From positions 1 through 64,000 of the forward strand of contig UCGV01000001.1 of NCBI GenBank assembly GCA_900471925.1: a DNA stretch of 64,000 nt, read 5' to 3'. Under the pieces are notes generated by a model. It was not told where the DNA came from. It ran no database searches and saw only the letters and a list, made by a program, of their open reading frames with translations. The position numbers and the translations under genes are program-made. The DNA comes from Hyphomicrobiales bacterium (GTDB lineage Bacteria; Pseudomonadota; Alphaproteobacteria; Rhizobiales; Rhizobiaceae). This document shows, in pieces, positions 34,223 to 44,128 of this stretch (positions are counted from its first letter, which is position 1; each line of letters opens with the position of its first letter).

Positions 34223-35094
34223 CCGGCTGATGCTCGCAGCCGCTCGATATCCCGCCGCGGCGGGATGCTATGCACCCGGACATAATCACGGCTGAACTGC
34301 GAAGGGCTGTCGTAACCGACACGAAAACCAGCTTCGGCAGCACTCAACCCTTCCGTCACCATCAGCCGCCGCGCCTCCTGCAGGCGAAGCTGGGTGCGAA
34401 ATTGCAGCGGGCTCATCGCCATCACGGTCTTGAAATGCTCATAGAAGGATGAGGCGCTCATGCCCGCAACGGAAGCCAGATATTCGATGGCGAAAGGCTC
34501 GCTGAAATTCTTCCGCACGAAATCGATTGCCCGGCCGATCTGGTTGAGCCTGCTTTCGCCGTTGGCGATCTGCCGCAAGAGGGCGCCCTGCGGCCCGCGG
34601 ATCAGCCTGTAGAGGATTTCCCGCTCGATCAGCGGCGCCAGAACCTCCGCATCCCCAAGTGTATCGAGCAGACGCAACAGGCGTATGGCCGCGTCGATGA
34701 GCTCAGGTGTCGTGGCGCTGACGCCGGCAGCAGGGCCTTCCGGTAGGCGCCCCTCTATGGCAGGCAGCATTTCGGCGAGCGTGCTGCGATCGAGCTGCAG
34801 CCGAAGGCACAGGTATGGCCGGTTGGCGCTGGCCTCAACGACGGCGCCGATGACCGGCAGATCGACACCGACGACGAGATAATGCGCGGCATCATAGACA
34901 TGCGCGATCTCGCCGATCACGGCACGCTTGCGCCCCTGTGCCACGATGCATAGCGACGGTTCGTATAGCGTATGGATCGGCTCGGTGCGGGCGGAGGATC
35001 GTATGATGCCGACCCTCGGCAAAGCCGTGTCAAAATTTCCGTCCGTTTCGGTATGGCGATCGATCAGATCGGCAAGTTCGGTAATCTTTTCCAT
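34219..35094 (-). CDS. AraC family transcriptional regulator
   Basis: A 291-residue regulator. The N-terminal AraC-type cupin region (about 15-185) has HTLYEPSLCIVAQGRKRAVIG and YLVVGVDLPVIGAV; the C-terminal two-helix-turn-helix domain has FAIEYLASVAGMSASSFYEH and RLMVTEGLSAAEAGFRVGYD, then SQFSRDYVRVHSIPPRRD. It is divergent from an SDR/Atu4866 gene pair across 175 nt, and regulators of this AraC_N type often control a neighbouring oxidoreductase, so the pair is the likely target. Its stop codon lies inside an extragenic repeat. Confidence 0.93.
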   Translation of the reverse strand: MEKITELADLIDRHTETDGNFDTALPRVGIIRSSARTEPIHTLYEPSLCIVAQGRKRAVIGEIAHVYDAAHYLVVGVDLPVIGAVVEASANRPYLCLRLQLDRSTLAEMLPAIEGRLPEGPAAGVSATTPELIDAAIRLLRLLDTLGDAEVLAPLIEREILYRLIRGPQGALLRQIANGESRLNQIGRAIDFVRKNFSEPFAIEYLASVAGMSASSFYEHFKTVMAMSPLQFRTQLRLQEARRLMVTEGLSAAEAGFRVGYDSPSQFSRDYVRVHSIPPRRDIERLRASAG

Positions 35095-35269
35095 GAAAGC
35101 AGCATGAACCCCGCCGACGCAAATGCCAAGCGGCTGAAGTGGCTTTCGGAAGATCGTGCAAGAAATCCGGAAAAGCTTGCTATCGGTCGGCGCCCCTCAA
35201 GCCCAACCTTAGGCACATGGATCGGCAGCATCCGGCTGCGGTCTTGATTTGAAGCATGAGGAAAAGAAC

Positions 35270-36007
35270 ATGACTGGTATCAAAGGCAAGACAGTTCTCA
35301 TCACCGGCGCCAGCAGCGGCATCGGGGCGGGCGTGGCCCGCGAACTGGGTGCTGCCGGCGCCAGACTGATGATTGGCGCACGCCGCACAGACAGGCTGGA
35401 AGAACTGGCAAGGGAAATCCGTGACGGTGGCGGTACGGCGGAATTTCGCGCGCTCGACGTCACCGACCGGGCCGATGTCGAGGCTTTCGCGAAGGCTGCA
35501 GTAGCGGCTTTCGGTGGCGTCGATGTCCTCATCAACAATGCTGGCATCATGCCGCTCTCGCTGATGTCGTCGCTCAAGGTCGAGGAATGGGACCAGATGA
35601 TCGACGTCAACATCAGAGGCGTACTCCACGGGATCGCCGCCGTGCTGCCGATCATGAATGCGCAGGATCGCGGCCAGATCATCAACGTCTCCTCGGTCGG
35701 CGGCCTGGCGGTGGTGCCGACGGCTGCCGTCTACTGCGCAACGAAATATGCAGTCCGCGCGATCTCGGACGGTCTTCGCCAGGAAAACAAGAAGCTGCGC
35801 GTCACTTGCATCTATCCCGGGGTGGTCGAATCCGAACTCGCATCGACAATCACCGAGCCCTTCTCGGCCGAGGCGATGCTTTCCTTCCGTGAGATTGCCC
35901 TGAAGCCTGACGCCATTGCGCGGGCGATCCGCTTCGCCATCGAGCAACCCGACGATGTCGATGTCAACGATATCTCCGTCCGCCCAACCGCTAGTGTGGG
36001 GCTCTAA
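35270..36007 (+). CDS. SDR family oxidoreductase
   Basis: Classical short-chain dehydrogenase of 245 residues: VLITGASSGIGAGVAREL (cofactor binding), LINNAGIMPLSLMSSL, the catalytic Ser in INVSSVGGLAVVP and YCATKYAVRAISDGLR (YxxxK). The C-terminus IEQPDDVDVNDISVRPT is typical of the NADP-dependent group with YdfG-like relatives. The ATG at 35270 has GAGGAAAAG just upstream; a TTG seven codons earlier is less likely. It is followed after 2 nt by the Atu4866-type gene and is divergent from an AraC regulator. Confidence 0.92.
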   Translation: MTGIKGKTVLITGASSGIGAGVARELGAAGARLMIGARRTDRLEELAREIRDGGGTAEFRALDVTDRADVEAFAKAAVAAFGGVDVLINNAGIMPLSLMSSLKVEEWDQMIDVNIRGVLHGIAAVLPIMNAQDRGQIINVSSVGGLAVVPTAAVYCATKYAVRAISDGLRQENKKLRVTCIYPGVVESELASTITEPFSAEAMLSFREIALKPDAIARAIRFAIEQPDDVDVNDISVRPTASVGL

Positions 36008-36009
36008 CC

Positions 36010-36339
36010 ATGGCGCTCCGCTCGGCCCTTGCAGGCGCAGCCATCTCGCTCGTCGCCTCAACTTCCACCCTGTCAGAGGAACAGAAAATGCAGACGCATC
36101 CCTATATCGGCATGTGGATAACCGCCGACGGCCATATCCGCCAGGAGTTGCTGCCGAACGGACGCTATGACGAGGCGCGCGGTACGCGAAAGAGCGCCTA
36201 TCAGGGACGCTACGAAGTGACCGGCGACCATATCGAATATTGGGACGATACCGGTTTCACCGCCGATGGCGATTTCATCGGCGATATCCTGCATCACGGC
36301 GGAATGATCTTCTACCGTGACGGCAAAAAGCCCGAATAG
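36010..36339 (+). CDS. Atu4866 domain protein
   Basis: A small protein of the Atu4866 family, named after an Agrobacterium protein of known fold but unknown role. The domain runs from HPYIGMWITADGHIRQELLP through GRYDEARGTRKSAYQGRYEV to IEYWDDTGFTADGDF. As called, it has 109 residues with a signal-peptide-like N-terminus (ALAGAAISLVASTST). An alternative ATG at 36088 has a better Shine-Dalgarno (AGAGGA) and would give an 83-residue cytoplasmic domain alone. It starts 2 nt after the SDR stop, so the two are co-transcribed; the family is often met beside SDR and AraC genes. Confidence 0.85.
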   Translation: MALRSALAGAAISLVASTSTLSEEQKMQTHPYIGMWITADGHIRQELLPNGRYDEARGTRKSAYQGRYEVTGDHIEYWDDTGFTADGDFIGDILHHGGMIFYRDGKKPE

Positions 36340-36363
36340 GAAAAAGTCTGTCGGCGTGATGCT

Positions 36364-38280
36364 TTAACCGGCCACGCCGACGGCTGCACTGCGGCCAAGC
36401 GCATTGAAGACGGTTGCAACAATACCGGCGCGGTCGAGGCCGGCATGGGCGAGCATCGCTTCCGGCTTCGCCTGCTCCATCCAGATATCAGGCATCACAA
36501 GCGTGCGAACCTTCAGGCCGCGATCGAGCAGCCCGTCCATCGCCATGAACTGCATGACCTGGCTGCCGAAGCCACCGACAGAACCCTCTTCCACGGTGAT
36601 GAGGATTTCGTGGTGGCGGGCAAGCTGGCGGATCAGCGCGTGGTCGAGCGGCTTTGCAAAGCGCGCATCGGCAACCGTGGTCGAAAGACCTGCGGCATCG
36701 AGGTCTTCGGCTGCCAGCAGACAGTCTGCCAGCCGTGTGCCGAAGGAGAGAAGCGCAACCTTGGTGCCTTCCTTGACGATACGTCCCTTGCCAATCTCAA
36801 GGATCTGGCCGCGCTCCGGCATGTCGACGCCGACACCTTCGCCGCGCGGATAGCGGAACGAGATCGGGCCGGCATCATAGGCAACGGCGGTGCGCACCAT
36901 ATGTTTCAGCTCCGCCTCGTCTGCCGCCGCCATCACGACGAAGCCGGGCAGGGTGGCGAGGAAAGCCGTGTCGAACGAGCCGGCATGCGTCGGGCCATCG
37001 GCGCCGACGAAACCGGCACGGTCGATCGGGAAGCGGACCGGCAGGCCCTGGATCGCCACGTCATGCACCACCTGATCATAGGCGCGTTGCAGGAAGGTGG
37101 AGTAGAGGGCGGCGAAAGGCTTGAAACCTTCGGCGGCAAGGCCTGCGGCGAAGGTCACGGCATGCTGCTCGGCAATGCCGACATCGAAAATGCGGGATGG
37201 AAAGATCTCGGCGAACTTGTCGAGCCCGGTACCGCTCGGCATGGCCGCGGTGATGCCGACGACGCGATTGTCGAGCGTCGCCTCCTGGATCAGCGATTCC
37301 GCAAAGACATTGGTGTAGCTCGGCGCATTCGGCTTCACCTTTGCCTGCGCGCCGGTGATCACATCGAACTTGTTGACGCCATGATACTTGTCGGCCGCAG
37401 CTTCGGCCGGCGGATAGCCCTTGCCCTTCTGCGTCACGACATGGATCAGGACAGGGCCGTTGGCATTGTCGCGCACGTTGCGCAGCACCGGCAGAAGGTG
37501 ATCGAAGGAGTGACCGTCGATCGGGCCGATATGGTAGAAGCCCATTTCCTCGAACATCGTGCCACCGGTCACGTAGCCGCGGGCGTGCTCGACGGCGCGG
37601 GTGATGGCGCGGTCGACATTCTTGCCGAGATAGGCCGTCAGTTTCTTGCCGAAATCGCGGAAGCCCATATAGGTGCGGCCGGAGGCGAGGCGCGCGAGAT
37701 AGGCGCTCATCGCGCCAGTCGGCGGGGCGATCGACATGTCGTTGTCGTTGAGGATGACGATCAGGCGGGCATCGAGCGCGCCGGCATTGTTCAGCGCCTC
37801 ATAGGCCATGCCGGCCGACAGCGCGCCGTCGCCGATGACGGCAATGACGCGGCGATCCGTCTTGTCGATATCGGCAGCGACTGCCATGCCGAGACCGGCG
37901 GAAATCGAGGTTGAGGAATGCGCCGCACCAAAGGGATCGTATTCGCTCTCGGCCCGGCGGGTGAAACCGGAAAGTCCGTTTTCCTGGCGCAGCGTGCGGA
38001 TACGGTCGCGGCGGCCGGTCAGGATCTTGTGCGGATAGCACTGATGGCCGACGTCGAAGATCAGCCGGTCCTCAGGCGTGTTGAAGACATTGTGGATGGC
38101 GATCGTCAGTTCGACCACGCCGAGACCTGCGCCGAGATGCCCGCCGGTGCGGGACACGGCATCGATCATCTCGTCCCTCACTTCGCGTGCAAGCTGCGGC
38201 AGCTCACGATCCTCGAGCTTGCGCAGGTCGGCAGGATAGGTGACCTGATCGAGCAGCGGGGTTTTCGGGGGGTGTGTCAC
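36364..38280 (-). CDS. dxs: 1-deoxy-D-xylulose-5-phosphate synthase
   Basis: Thiamine-diphosphate enzyme that condenses pyruvate and glyceraldehyde 3-phosphate, the first step of the MEP isoprenoid pathway (also feeding thiamine and pyridoxal synthesis). The 638-residue protein has [16 protein letters not shown], the ThDP motif [32 protein letters not shown] and the transketolase-like [18 protein letters not shown]. The start is GTG at 38280 (reading [12 protein letters not shown]), which gives the usual length; the frame is open 19 codons upstream. It is convergent with the Atu4866-type gene. xseB, its usual partner, is 3.5 kb away. Confidence 0.97.
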   Translation of the reverse strand: MTHPPKTPLLDQVTYPADLRKLEDRELPQLAREVRDEMIDAVSRTGGHLGAGLGVVELTIAIHNVFNTPEDRLIFDVGHQCYPHKILTGRRDRIRTLRQENGLSGFTRRAESEYDPFGAAHSSTSISAGLGMAVAADIDKTDRRVIAVIGDGALSAGMAYEALNNAGALDARLIVILNDNDMSIAPPTGAMSAYLARLASGRTYMGFRDFGKKLTAYLGKNVDRAITRAVEHARGYVTGGTMFEEMGFYHIGPIDGHSFDHLLPVLRNVRDNANGPVLIHVVTQKGKGYPPAEAAADKYHGVNKFDVITGAQAKVKPNAPSYTNVFAESLIQEATLDNRVVGITAAMPSGTGLDKFAEIFPSRIFDVGIAEQHAVTFAAGLAAEGFKPFAALYSTFLQRAYDQVVHDVAIQGLPVRFPIDRAGFVGADGPTHAGSFDTAFLATLPGFVVMAAADEAELKHMVRTAVAYDAGPISFRYPRGEGVGVDMPERGQILEIGKGRIVKEGTKVALLSFGTRLADCLLAAEDLDAAGLSTTVADARFAKPLDHALIRQLARHHEILITVEEGSVGGFGSQVMQFMAMDGLLDRGLKVRTLVMPDIWMEQAKPEAMLAHAGLDRAGIVATVFNALGRSAAVGVAG

Positions 38281-38382
38281 GGGCGGGCGCTCTTCTTTGA
38301 CTGATCTTCTATGCTTTATTCGATTGAATTGCGGCAAAACAACTAGATTTGAATATCCGCAAGTTTTTCACCTTAAAGCACT

Positions 38383-39306
38383 TCATCCCTCCGGCAAAGG
38401 CACGAATTCCTCTTCGTCGCCGGGAACGATATCGAAGCGGCCGGTGCGCCACTCCTCCTTGGCCTTCTCGATCCGCTCCTTCGAGGAGGAAACGAAATTC
38501 CACCATATGTAGCGCTTGGAATTAAGCGCCGCACCGCCGAACAGCATCAGATGACACCCCTGCACACCAGCTTCGAGCGTAATCGCATCACCGGGCCGGA
38601 AGACGAGGAGCTGGTCCGCCGCAAACCGATCGCCGGCAATCACGACCTCACCCGAGAGCACGTAGACGGCGCGTTCTTCATGCGCCGCGCCAAACGGAAA
38701 TTTCGCGCCTGGCTGTAGGTCGAGATCCACATAAAGCGTGTCGGTAAAGGCCTTCACCGGCGAGACGAGACCTTCGAACGCACCGATAACGACGCGTCCA
38801 CGCACGCCGCTGGTTTCGATCAGCGGCATCTCTCCCTTTTCGGTGTGGGAGAAGGAGGGATCGATCTCCTCCTTGTCGTCCGGCAGAGCCAGCCAGGTTT
38901 GCAGTCCGGACATCAGAAGCGGATGGCCGCGCAGATTATCCGGCGTGCGTTCCGAATGAACGATGCCGCGCCCCGCCGTCATCAGATTGATATCGCCGGG
39001 GCGGATGACCTTTTCTGTGCCGAGACTGTCGAGATGGCGGATTTCGCCGTCGAACAGATAGGTAACCGTGGAAAGCCCGATATGTGGATGCGGCTTCACA
39101 TCCAGAGCCTCGTCCGGCTTCAGGATCGCCGGTCCCATGCGGTCGAAGAAAATGAACGGCCCGACGAGCCGGCGCTGGCGCGTCGGTAGGGCCCGTCGCA
39201 CCTGGAAGCCGCCGATATCGCTGGTGCGCGGAATGATGAGATTCTCGATCGCATCACAGGCGAAGGCATCGCCGGGCAGGGGATCTTTACCGGGGAAGAA
39301 GGACAT
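38383..39306 (-). CDS. Pirin family protein
   Basis: A 307-residue bicupin of the pirin family. Metal-ligand positions are visible in VKPHPHIGLSTVTYL (HxH) and GRGIVHSERTP (His and Glu). Bacterial pirins such as YhhW have quercetin dioxygenase activity in vitro; physiological roles are uncertain. The C-terminal Pirin_C domain (FGAAHEERAVYVLSGEVVIA) is present, and an extra tail RYIWWNFVSSSKERIEKAKEEWRTG is found in this subgroup. The ATG at 39306 fits; the open frame extends 64 codons further with no homology. It lies 102 nt upstream of dxs in the same direction but is not a usual dxs partner. Confidence 0.93.
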   Translation of the reverse strand: MSFFPGKDPLPGDAFACDAIENLIIPRTSDIGGFQVRRALPTRQRRLVGPFIFFDRMGPAILKPDEALDVKPHPHIGLSTVTYLFDGEIRHLDSLGTEKVIRPGDINLMTAGRGIVHSERTPDNLRGHPLLMSGLQTWLALPDDKEEIDPSFSHTEKGEMPLIETSGVRGRVVIGAFEGLVSPVKAFTDTLYVDLDLQPGAKFPFGAAHEERAVYVLSGEVVIAGDRFAADQLLVFRPGDAITLEAGVQGCHLMLFGGAALNSKRYIWWNFVSSSKERIEKAKEEWRTGRFDIVPGDEEEFVPLPEG

Positions 39307-39487
39307 GGCGGGTCTCCGTTTGGATGCGCACCTTAGCCGGAACGGTGACGGAGGCAAGCACCGCCGCAGGACCCGGTAGCCGATCCATTCAATCTGTTCT
39401 TTCGCAGCAATCACTCTTTCACCAAGGCACACGCTTGCGATGCAGTGAAATGGAAAACGCTTGTTTTGAGTTGAAAAAATTGCAACC

Positions 39488-39522
39488 AAAGGAGGCATTT
39501 AATGGTCGGATATATGAGATAA
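39488..39522 (+). promoter_or_regulatory. Six-codon leader frame with perfect Shine-Dalgarno
   Basis: AAAGGAGG (39488-39495) stands 6 nt before an ATG at 39502 that opens a frame reading MVGYMR then TAA (39520-39522). The lipoprotein ATG follows 23 nt later in another frame and has only a weak site of its own. This may be a leader peptide or a translational-coupling element. Confidence 0.5.
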
Positions 39523-39545
39523 GTATTGGATACCACGGATTTAAA

Positions 39546-40316
39546 ATGAGAAATAAGCGACCGCTGGCTGCCGGTTTGATTGCGGCCATGACTCTTCTCT
39601 CATCCTGCGTGACAAATCCCAATTCACCGAAAATGGATGAAAGCGCCAAGGCTGCCGGCCGACGAGCGGCGACCATGGTTCAGGATAAGGGCGCAGCCGC
39701 CGTGGTACGCGTCATGTTTAACGGCACCTATTGCCGGAGGGGCAGTGTTCGCCTCCAGAAGATCGTTGATGGCAAGATAGATGAAGGCCCTTTCGTCGAG
39801 ATAGGACAACCTCTCGGCCCCGATGACATGTTGGGGTTGAAGGATGTGGCCAAGCTTTCGTTTCAGATGCTGACATTGAACCTGGCGGCAGTCGCCAAGG
39901 CGAGCGCCGTCGAGGACATCCGCACCTCGTTCCGGGCAATCGAGCCAGGCCGCTACGTCATCACCGTGGCCGAGTGCGACAACGGCGACAGCCACGCGGC
40001 TATGGGATACGCCAATCTCGGGTCTATCGGCGATAAGGAGAAGAAGCCGCAGATCCCACTGCTCGGCGATAATTCCATCGTGATCGGCAAGGGCGAGATC
40101 GTCGATGCCGGCATCGTCGATATCGTTTCCACGGGATCGACCGGATTCCTTTTTGGGCACCAGACGGCCCGCCTTGCCGGATCGGAAGCGCCGCAGCCGT
40201 TACGCGAGGCGATGAAGCTCAATCTGCCCGATGTCTATGCCGGCATCACGTACACGAAGTTCTCGGCTTACGAGGGCATCCTGTTTCCATTGAATCTGCA
40301 ACCAAAGGAAAAATAA
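39546..40316 (+). CDS. Predicted lipoprotein of unknown function
   Basis: A 256-residue exported lipoprotein: basic start MRNKRP, hydrophobic core LAAGLIAAMTLLSSC with a lipobox (LSSC, Cys about residue 22), so it is predicted to be lipid-anchored. The mature part has two remaining Cys (GTYCRRGSVRLQ and VAECDNGDS) that may pair, and strand-like blocks ending in IVIGKGEIVDAGIVDIV, reminiscent of Ig-like lipoprotein domains in which a GExVxxG strand follows an EPGxY segment; this likeness is inference. I do not recognise the family. The next gene starts 4 nt after its stop, so they are one operon. No phage or IS genes flank them. Confidence 0.8.
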   Translation: MRNKRPLAAGLIAAMTLLSSCVTNPNSPKMDESAKAAGRRAATMVQDKGAAAVVRVMFNGTYCRRGSVRLQKIVDGKIDEGPFVEIGQPLGPDDMLGLKDVAKLSFQMLTLNLAAVAKASAVEDIRTSFRAIEPGRYVITVAECDNGDSHAAMGYANLGSIGDKEKKPQIPLLGDNSIVIGKGEIVDAGIVDIVSTGSTGFLFGHQTARLAGSEAPQPLREAMKLNLPDVYAGITYTKFSAYEGILFPLNLQPKEK

Positions 40317-40320
40317 GATC

Positions 40321-40833
40321 ATGACATCGATCGAGCCCCACACCGCCAGCCGGATGAACGGCCGGGCGGCCCGAGCTCTGCTGGCATCGGTATTGGCGGC
40401 ATATCTCGCGACCCCGCAAATCGCCACCGCCGCGCCCGTCGCGGCCGGTAAGGGCATCGATGTCGCCATTACCGCCTTCAAGGAGCTCTGCCTGCGTTCC
40501 GCGCCGTCTTTTGCCGGCGCTTCCGCCAAAGCCAAACGCTATGGGATCACGGAATTCATGCCACTCGGCGATGCCACGATGGGCATGTCGGCTGATCATT
40601 CCATATCCATTCAAATCGAACCCAATCGCGAATGCTCGGTAACGAGCCCAAACCGGCCGAACCCGACCCTGCACGAGCAGTTCCTGCGCGCTGTCGGCGA
40701 ATTTGCCGATAAGACACCACAGACCAATAAGGCAGGGACGCCATTCCCCGGCAAGATCAAGGGACATCCCTTTGTTTTCCAGCACGACCGGAAGGGTGGC
40801 GAGGCCTACGTTATCCTCAGCCTCGAGAAATAG
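40321..40833 (+). CDS. Secreted protein of unknown function
   Basis: A 170-residue protein with a signal peptide after a 15-residue n-region (RALLASVLAAYLATPQIATA, AxA cleavage near residue 38). The mature part has two Cys (FKELCLRSAP, NRECSVTSP) that could form a disulphide in the periplasm, and a C-terminal segment GHPFVFQHDRKGGEAYVILS. I do not recognise a named family. It starts 4 nt after the lipoprotein gene and is probably translated with it, so the two may act together at the envelope. A perfect 12-bp hairpin follows 30 nt after the stop. Confidence 0.78.
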   Translation: MTSIEPHTASRMNGRAARALLASVLAAYLATPQIATAAPVAAGKGIDVAITAFKELCLRSAPSFAGASAKAKRYGITEFMPLGDATMGMSADHSISIQIEPNRECSVTSPNRPNPTLHEQFLRAVGEFADKTPQTNKAGTPFPGKIKGHPFVFQHDRKGGEAYVILSLEK

Positions 40834-40863
40834 TCATGCGCAGCAGTGGAGCCTGATCTCGCC

Positions 40864-40894
40864 GACGCTGCTTTCAGGGGCCGAAAGCAGCGTC
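40864..40894. terminator. Perfect 12-bp hairpin between convergent genes
   Basis: GACGCTGCTTTC (40864-40875), a 7-nt loop AGGGGCC, then GAAAGCAGCGTC (40883-40894). It separates the secreted-protein gene from the convergent SDR gene. There is no T-tract on either side, so it could be a Rho-assisted terminator or mRNA-stabilising hairpin. Confidence 0.6.
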
Positions 40895-40918
40895 TCGCGC
40901 GCTTGCCGCGACGCTCGC

Positions 40919-41686
40919 TCAGATCGCGGTAAAACCATTGTCGACGAAGAGATGAGCGCCATTGACGAAGATCGATTCATCGCTGGCAAGATAAAGCGCG
41001 GCACGAGCGACATCCTCGGGCTCCCCGATCCGTCCCTGCTGCGCGGCAATTGCCGCATCCGAGACATCGACGCCATGCGCCTGCAATTCCTTCACCTCGC
41101 GCAAGCCGTGCGGCGTGCGAATGAAGCCGGGGCAGACGGCGTTGCAGCGGATGTTGCGGTCGCGGAATTCCACCCCGATGGCGCGCGCAAACATATGCAC
41201 CGCGCCCTTGGTCGTATCGTAGAGCACTTCCATCGGCGTGGCCGCAACCGCCGAGATCGACGAGGTGCAGACGATCGATCCGCCGCCGGCCTCGATCATC
41301 TTGGGCAAGACTGCCTTGGTCATCAGAAACATGGAGCGTACGTTGACGGCGTGCAGCCAGTCCCATTCCTGCAGCGTGGTTTCCAGAAACGGCTTGATGA
41401 CGATCGTGCCCGCATGGTTGAAAAGCACGGTGACCGGGCCATAGCGCTCCTCGACGCCTGCCACAGCCGCATTGACGGCCGCCTCTTCGGAGACATCGGC
41501 TGTCCAGTAGTCCGCCTCGCCGCCGGCGGCGCGGATTTCATTGACGGTTTGCGCCGCCGCCTCGCCATTGCGATCGATGATGGCGACGCGCGCACCCTCG
41601 GCAGCAAAGAGCTTCGATGCGGCGCCACCCATACCGGTCGCGCCACCCGAAATAATGGCAACCTTGCCCTTCAATCTGTCGGTCAT
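40919..41686 (-). CDS. SDR family oxidoreductase
   Basis: Short-chain dehydrogenase of 255 residues with IISGGATGMGGAASKLFA as the cofactor loop, NHAG in place of the usual NNAG, Ser in CTSSISAVAATPMEVLY and the catalytic Tyr/Lys in YDTTKGAVHMFAR. The C-terminus IFVNGAHLFVDNGFTAI is the common SDR end. The substrate is unknown. It lies 79 nt upstream of xseB... on the chromosome map it reads in the same direction as xseB but ends away from it, so co-transcription after xseB is possible. It is not a normal partner of the xseB-dxs region. Confidence 0.9.
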   Translation of the reverse strand: MTDRLKGKVAIISGGATGMGGAASKLFAAEGARVAIIDRNGEAAAQTVNEIRAAGGEADYWTADVSEEAAVNAAVAGVEERYGPVTVLFNHAGTIVIKPFLETTLQEWDWLHAVNVRSMFLMTKAVLPKMIEAGGGSIVCTSSISAVAATPMEVLYDTTKGAVHMFARAIGVEFRDRNIRCNAVCPGFIRTPHGLREVKELQAHGVDVSDAAIAAQQGRIGEPEDVARAALYLASDESIFVNGAHLFVDNGFTAI

Positions 41687-41765
41687 TTCATGTCCCCTTC
41701 TTGTCTTGAAAGGGGATCATAGATCGGTCGGAAGCTGGTCGCCAAGCGTCTTGGAAAGGGCAGGC

Positions 41766-42019
41766 TTAAGCGCTGTCGAGTGGTTCCACGCCCTGCGGCT
41801 TGCCGGCACGGTCGAGCCGGATCTTCTCGATACGGTTTTCGGCGGCCGAAAGCAGCGTTTCGCAATGCTTCTTCAGCGCTTCGCCGCGCTCGTAGATCTC
41901 AATGGATTCATCCAGCGCCACGTCGCCGCGTTCCAGGCGCGCGACGATGCTTTCGAGTTCGGCAACCGCCTTTTCGAAGGAAAGGCCGGACACGTCCGGC
42001 TTGGCGCTTTCAGTCATAC

Positions 42020-42023
<4 letters not shown>
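41766..42023 (-). CDS. xseB: exodeoxyribonuclease VII small subunit
   Basis: An 85-residue subunit of ExoVII, the nuclease that degrades single-stranded DNA in both directions; the small subunits bind XseA and control its activity. The signature [21 protein letters not shown] then [19 protein letters not shown] is complete. It overlaps the deacetylase-family gene by 4 nt (its ATG within that gene's stop), so translation is coupled. In many proteobacteria xseB sits next to dxs; here dxs is separated by pirin, a lipoprotein pair and an SDR. Confidence 0.96.
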
Positions 42024-42955
<932 letters not shown>

Positions 42956-43143
42956 GCCGGCACTCTATCGGTCGCAAATGTCATGATCCACAGCAGATGG
43001 GGCGCTATGCGTCGATTTCAACAAGCGGCATCATTGCGGGTTAACGCTCCGGATCTGCGCGTTTACGCTATTTTAATTGTTTCGTTTACATCGCCGGACC
43101 CCGTGCTAGGGTCGCAGCGATAACCTGCAAGGCAGACCTGTAA

Positions 43144-43545
43144 ATGAGTAAGACGAACCGCCCAGATATGGTGGAGATACGCGTACCGTTTCGCGATGTG
43201 GATATGAACGGCCAGATGTTTCTGGCCTCCTATATTTCCTATGCCGAATCCGTACTTGCACGCTTCTGGTCATTGCGCCCAGATCTCGGCGACGAACCCG
43301 TCTATACTGCCAGCAAGGTTTCGTGCAGCCTCCAGCGCCCGCTGCACTATGACGAGGCGGTGACCTTCACCGCCGGCGTCGACAAGATCGGCGTGCGCTC
43401 CATCGGCTTCCTCATCGCCGTCGAGATTGAAGACGAGCGCGCCGCCGAAGTGGAGATCACCTGGCAGGCCCGCACCCGTGAGGATGGCACGCCAGCCTCG
43501 CTCCCCGAAGAGACGCGCGACTGGCTCTATAGTTTTCTGGATTAG
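43144..43545 (+). CDS. 4HBT-type acyl-CoA thioesterase
   Basis: A hotdog-fold thioesterase of 133 residues. The 4HBT signature is visible as VPFRDVDMNGQMFLASYISY, where the Asp is the catalytic residue of this group, followed by FWSLRPDLG and the long central helix-strand SLQRPLHYDEAVTFTAGVDK. Substrate (aryl- or acyl-CoA) cannot be told. It has its own upstream gap of 188 nt and is convergent with bioY, the stops overlapping by 4 nt. Confidence 0.88.
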   Translation: MSKTNRPDMVEIRVPFRDVDMNGQMFLASYISYAESVLARFWSLRPDLGDEPVYTASKVSCSLQRPLHYDEAVTFTAGVDKIGVRSIGFLIAVEIEDERAAEVEITWQARTREDGTPASLPEETRDWLYSFLD

Positions 43546-44105
43546 ACCCGAACCGGCAGCAGCGGATAGCCGGCCATGACGGCGCGGCCGACAAGCGCCG
43601 CGACCATGGCCTTGATAACGTCGCCCGGAATGAAAGCCATGCTGCCGACGAAAGCTTCCTTCAGGCCGATATTGGCAGCATAGGCCAGATAGACGATCCC
43701 GAAGGCATAGAGCACGACAATGCCGCCGATCATCGCGGCAAGGAAGAAGCTTACCGTCTGGACGAGACCGGACTGATCGCCATTGATCAGCCGTTCGCTG
43801 AGGAAGCCGGTGACGAAAGCGGCAAATGCCCAGCCTATCAGGAAGCCCGAGGTCGGTGCCACGAAGGCGGCAACGCCGCCGCGGCCGCCCGAAAGAACCG
43901 GTGCGCCGACTGCGACGAGCACCAGCACGATCAGCACCGCCAAGGTGCTGTTACGGGAGCCGAGCACGACGCCTGCCATCATGACGCCGAGCGATTGGGC
44001 CGTGATCGGCACCGGAATGAAGCCCAGATAGATGGGCGGCAACAGGCCGAGTGCCACGATAACAGCGGCGAAAAGAGCGGCAAGAACGAGGTCGCGCGTG
44101 CTCAT
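43542..44105 (-). CDS. bioY: biotin transporter substrate-binding subunit BioY
   Basis: S-component of the energy-coupling-factor biotin importer, 187 residues with about six membrane segments. It has the BioY landmarks LPPIYLGFIPVPITAQSLGVMM near the start, VAAFVAPTSGFLIGWAFAAF in the middle and FIPGDVIKAMVAALVG near the end. The ATG at 44105 is favoured because GGAG lies 6 nt upstream, while an ATG two codons earlier directly abuts it. It is the last gene of the bioM-bioN-bioY operon and lies 23 nt after bioN. Biotin uptake allows growth on scavenged vitamin in the soil or root zone. Confidence 0.95.
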   Translation of the reverse strand: MSTRDLVLAALFAAVIVALGLLPPIYLGFIPVPITAQSLGVMMAGVVLGSRNSTLAVLIVLVLVAVGAPVLSGGRGGVAAFVAPTSGFLIGWAFAAFVTGFLSERLINGDQSGLVQTVSFFLAAMIGGIVVLYAFGIVYLAYAANIGLKEAFVGSMAFIPGDVIKAMVAALVGRAVMAGYPLLPVRV

Positions 44106-44128
44106 CGTCATCTCCAATTCATAAATCG

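Noticed and set aside
36445..37914. A 489-codon open frame antisense to dxs
   Set aside because: dxs is certain from its ThDP and transketolase motifs; the antisense frame has no domain.
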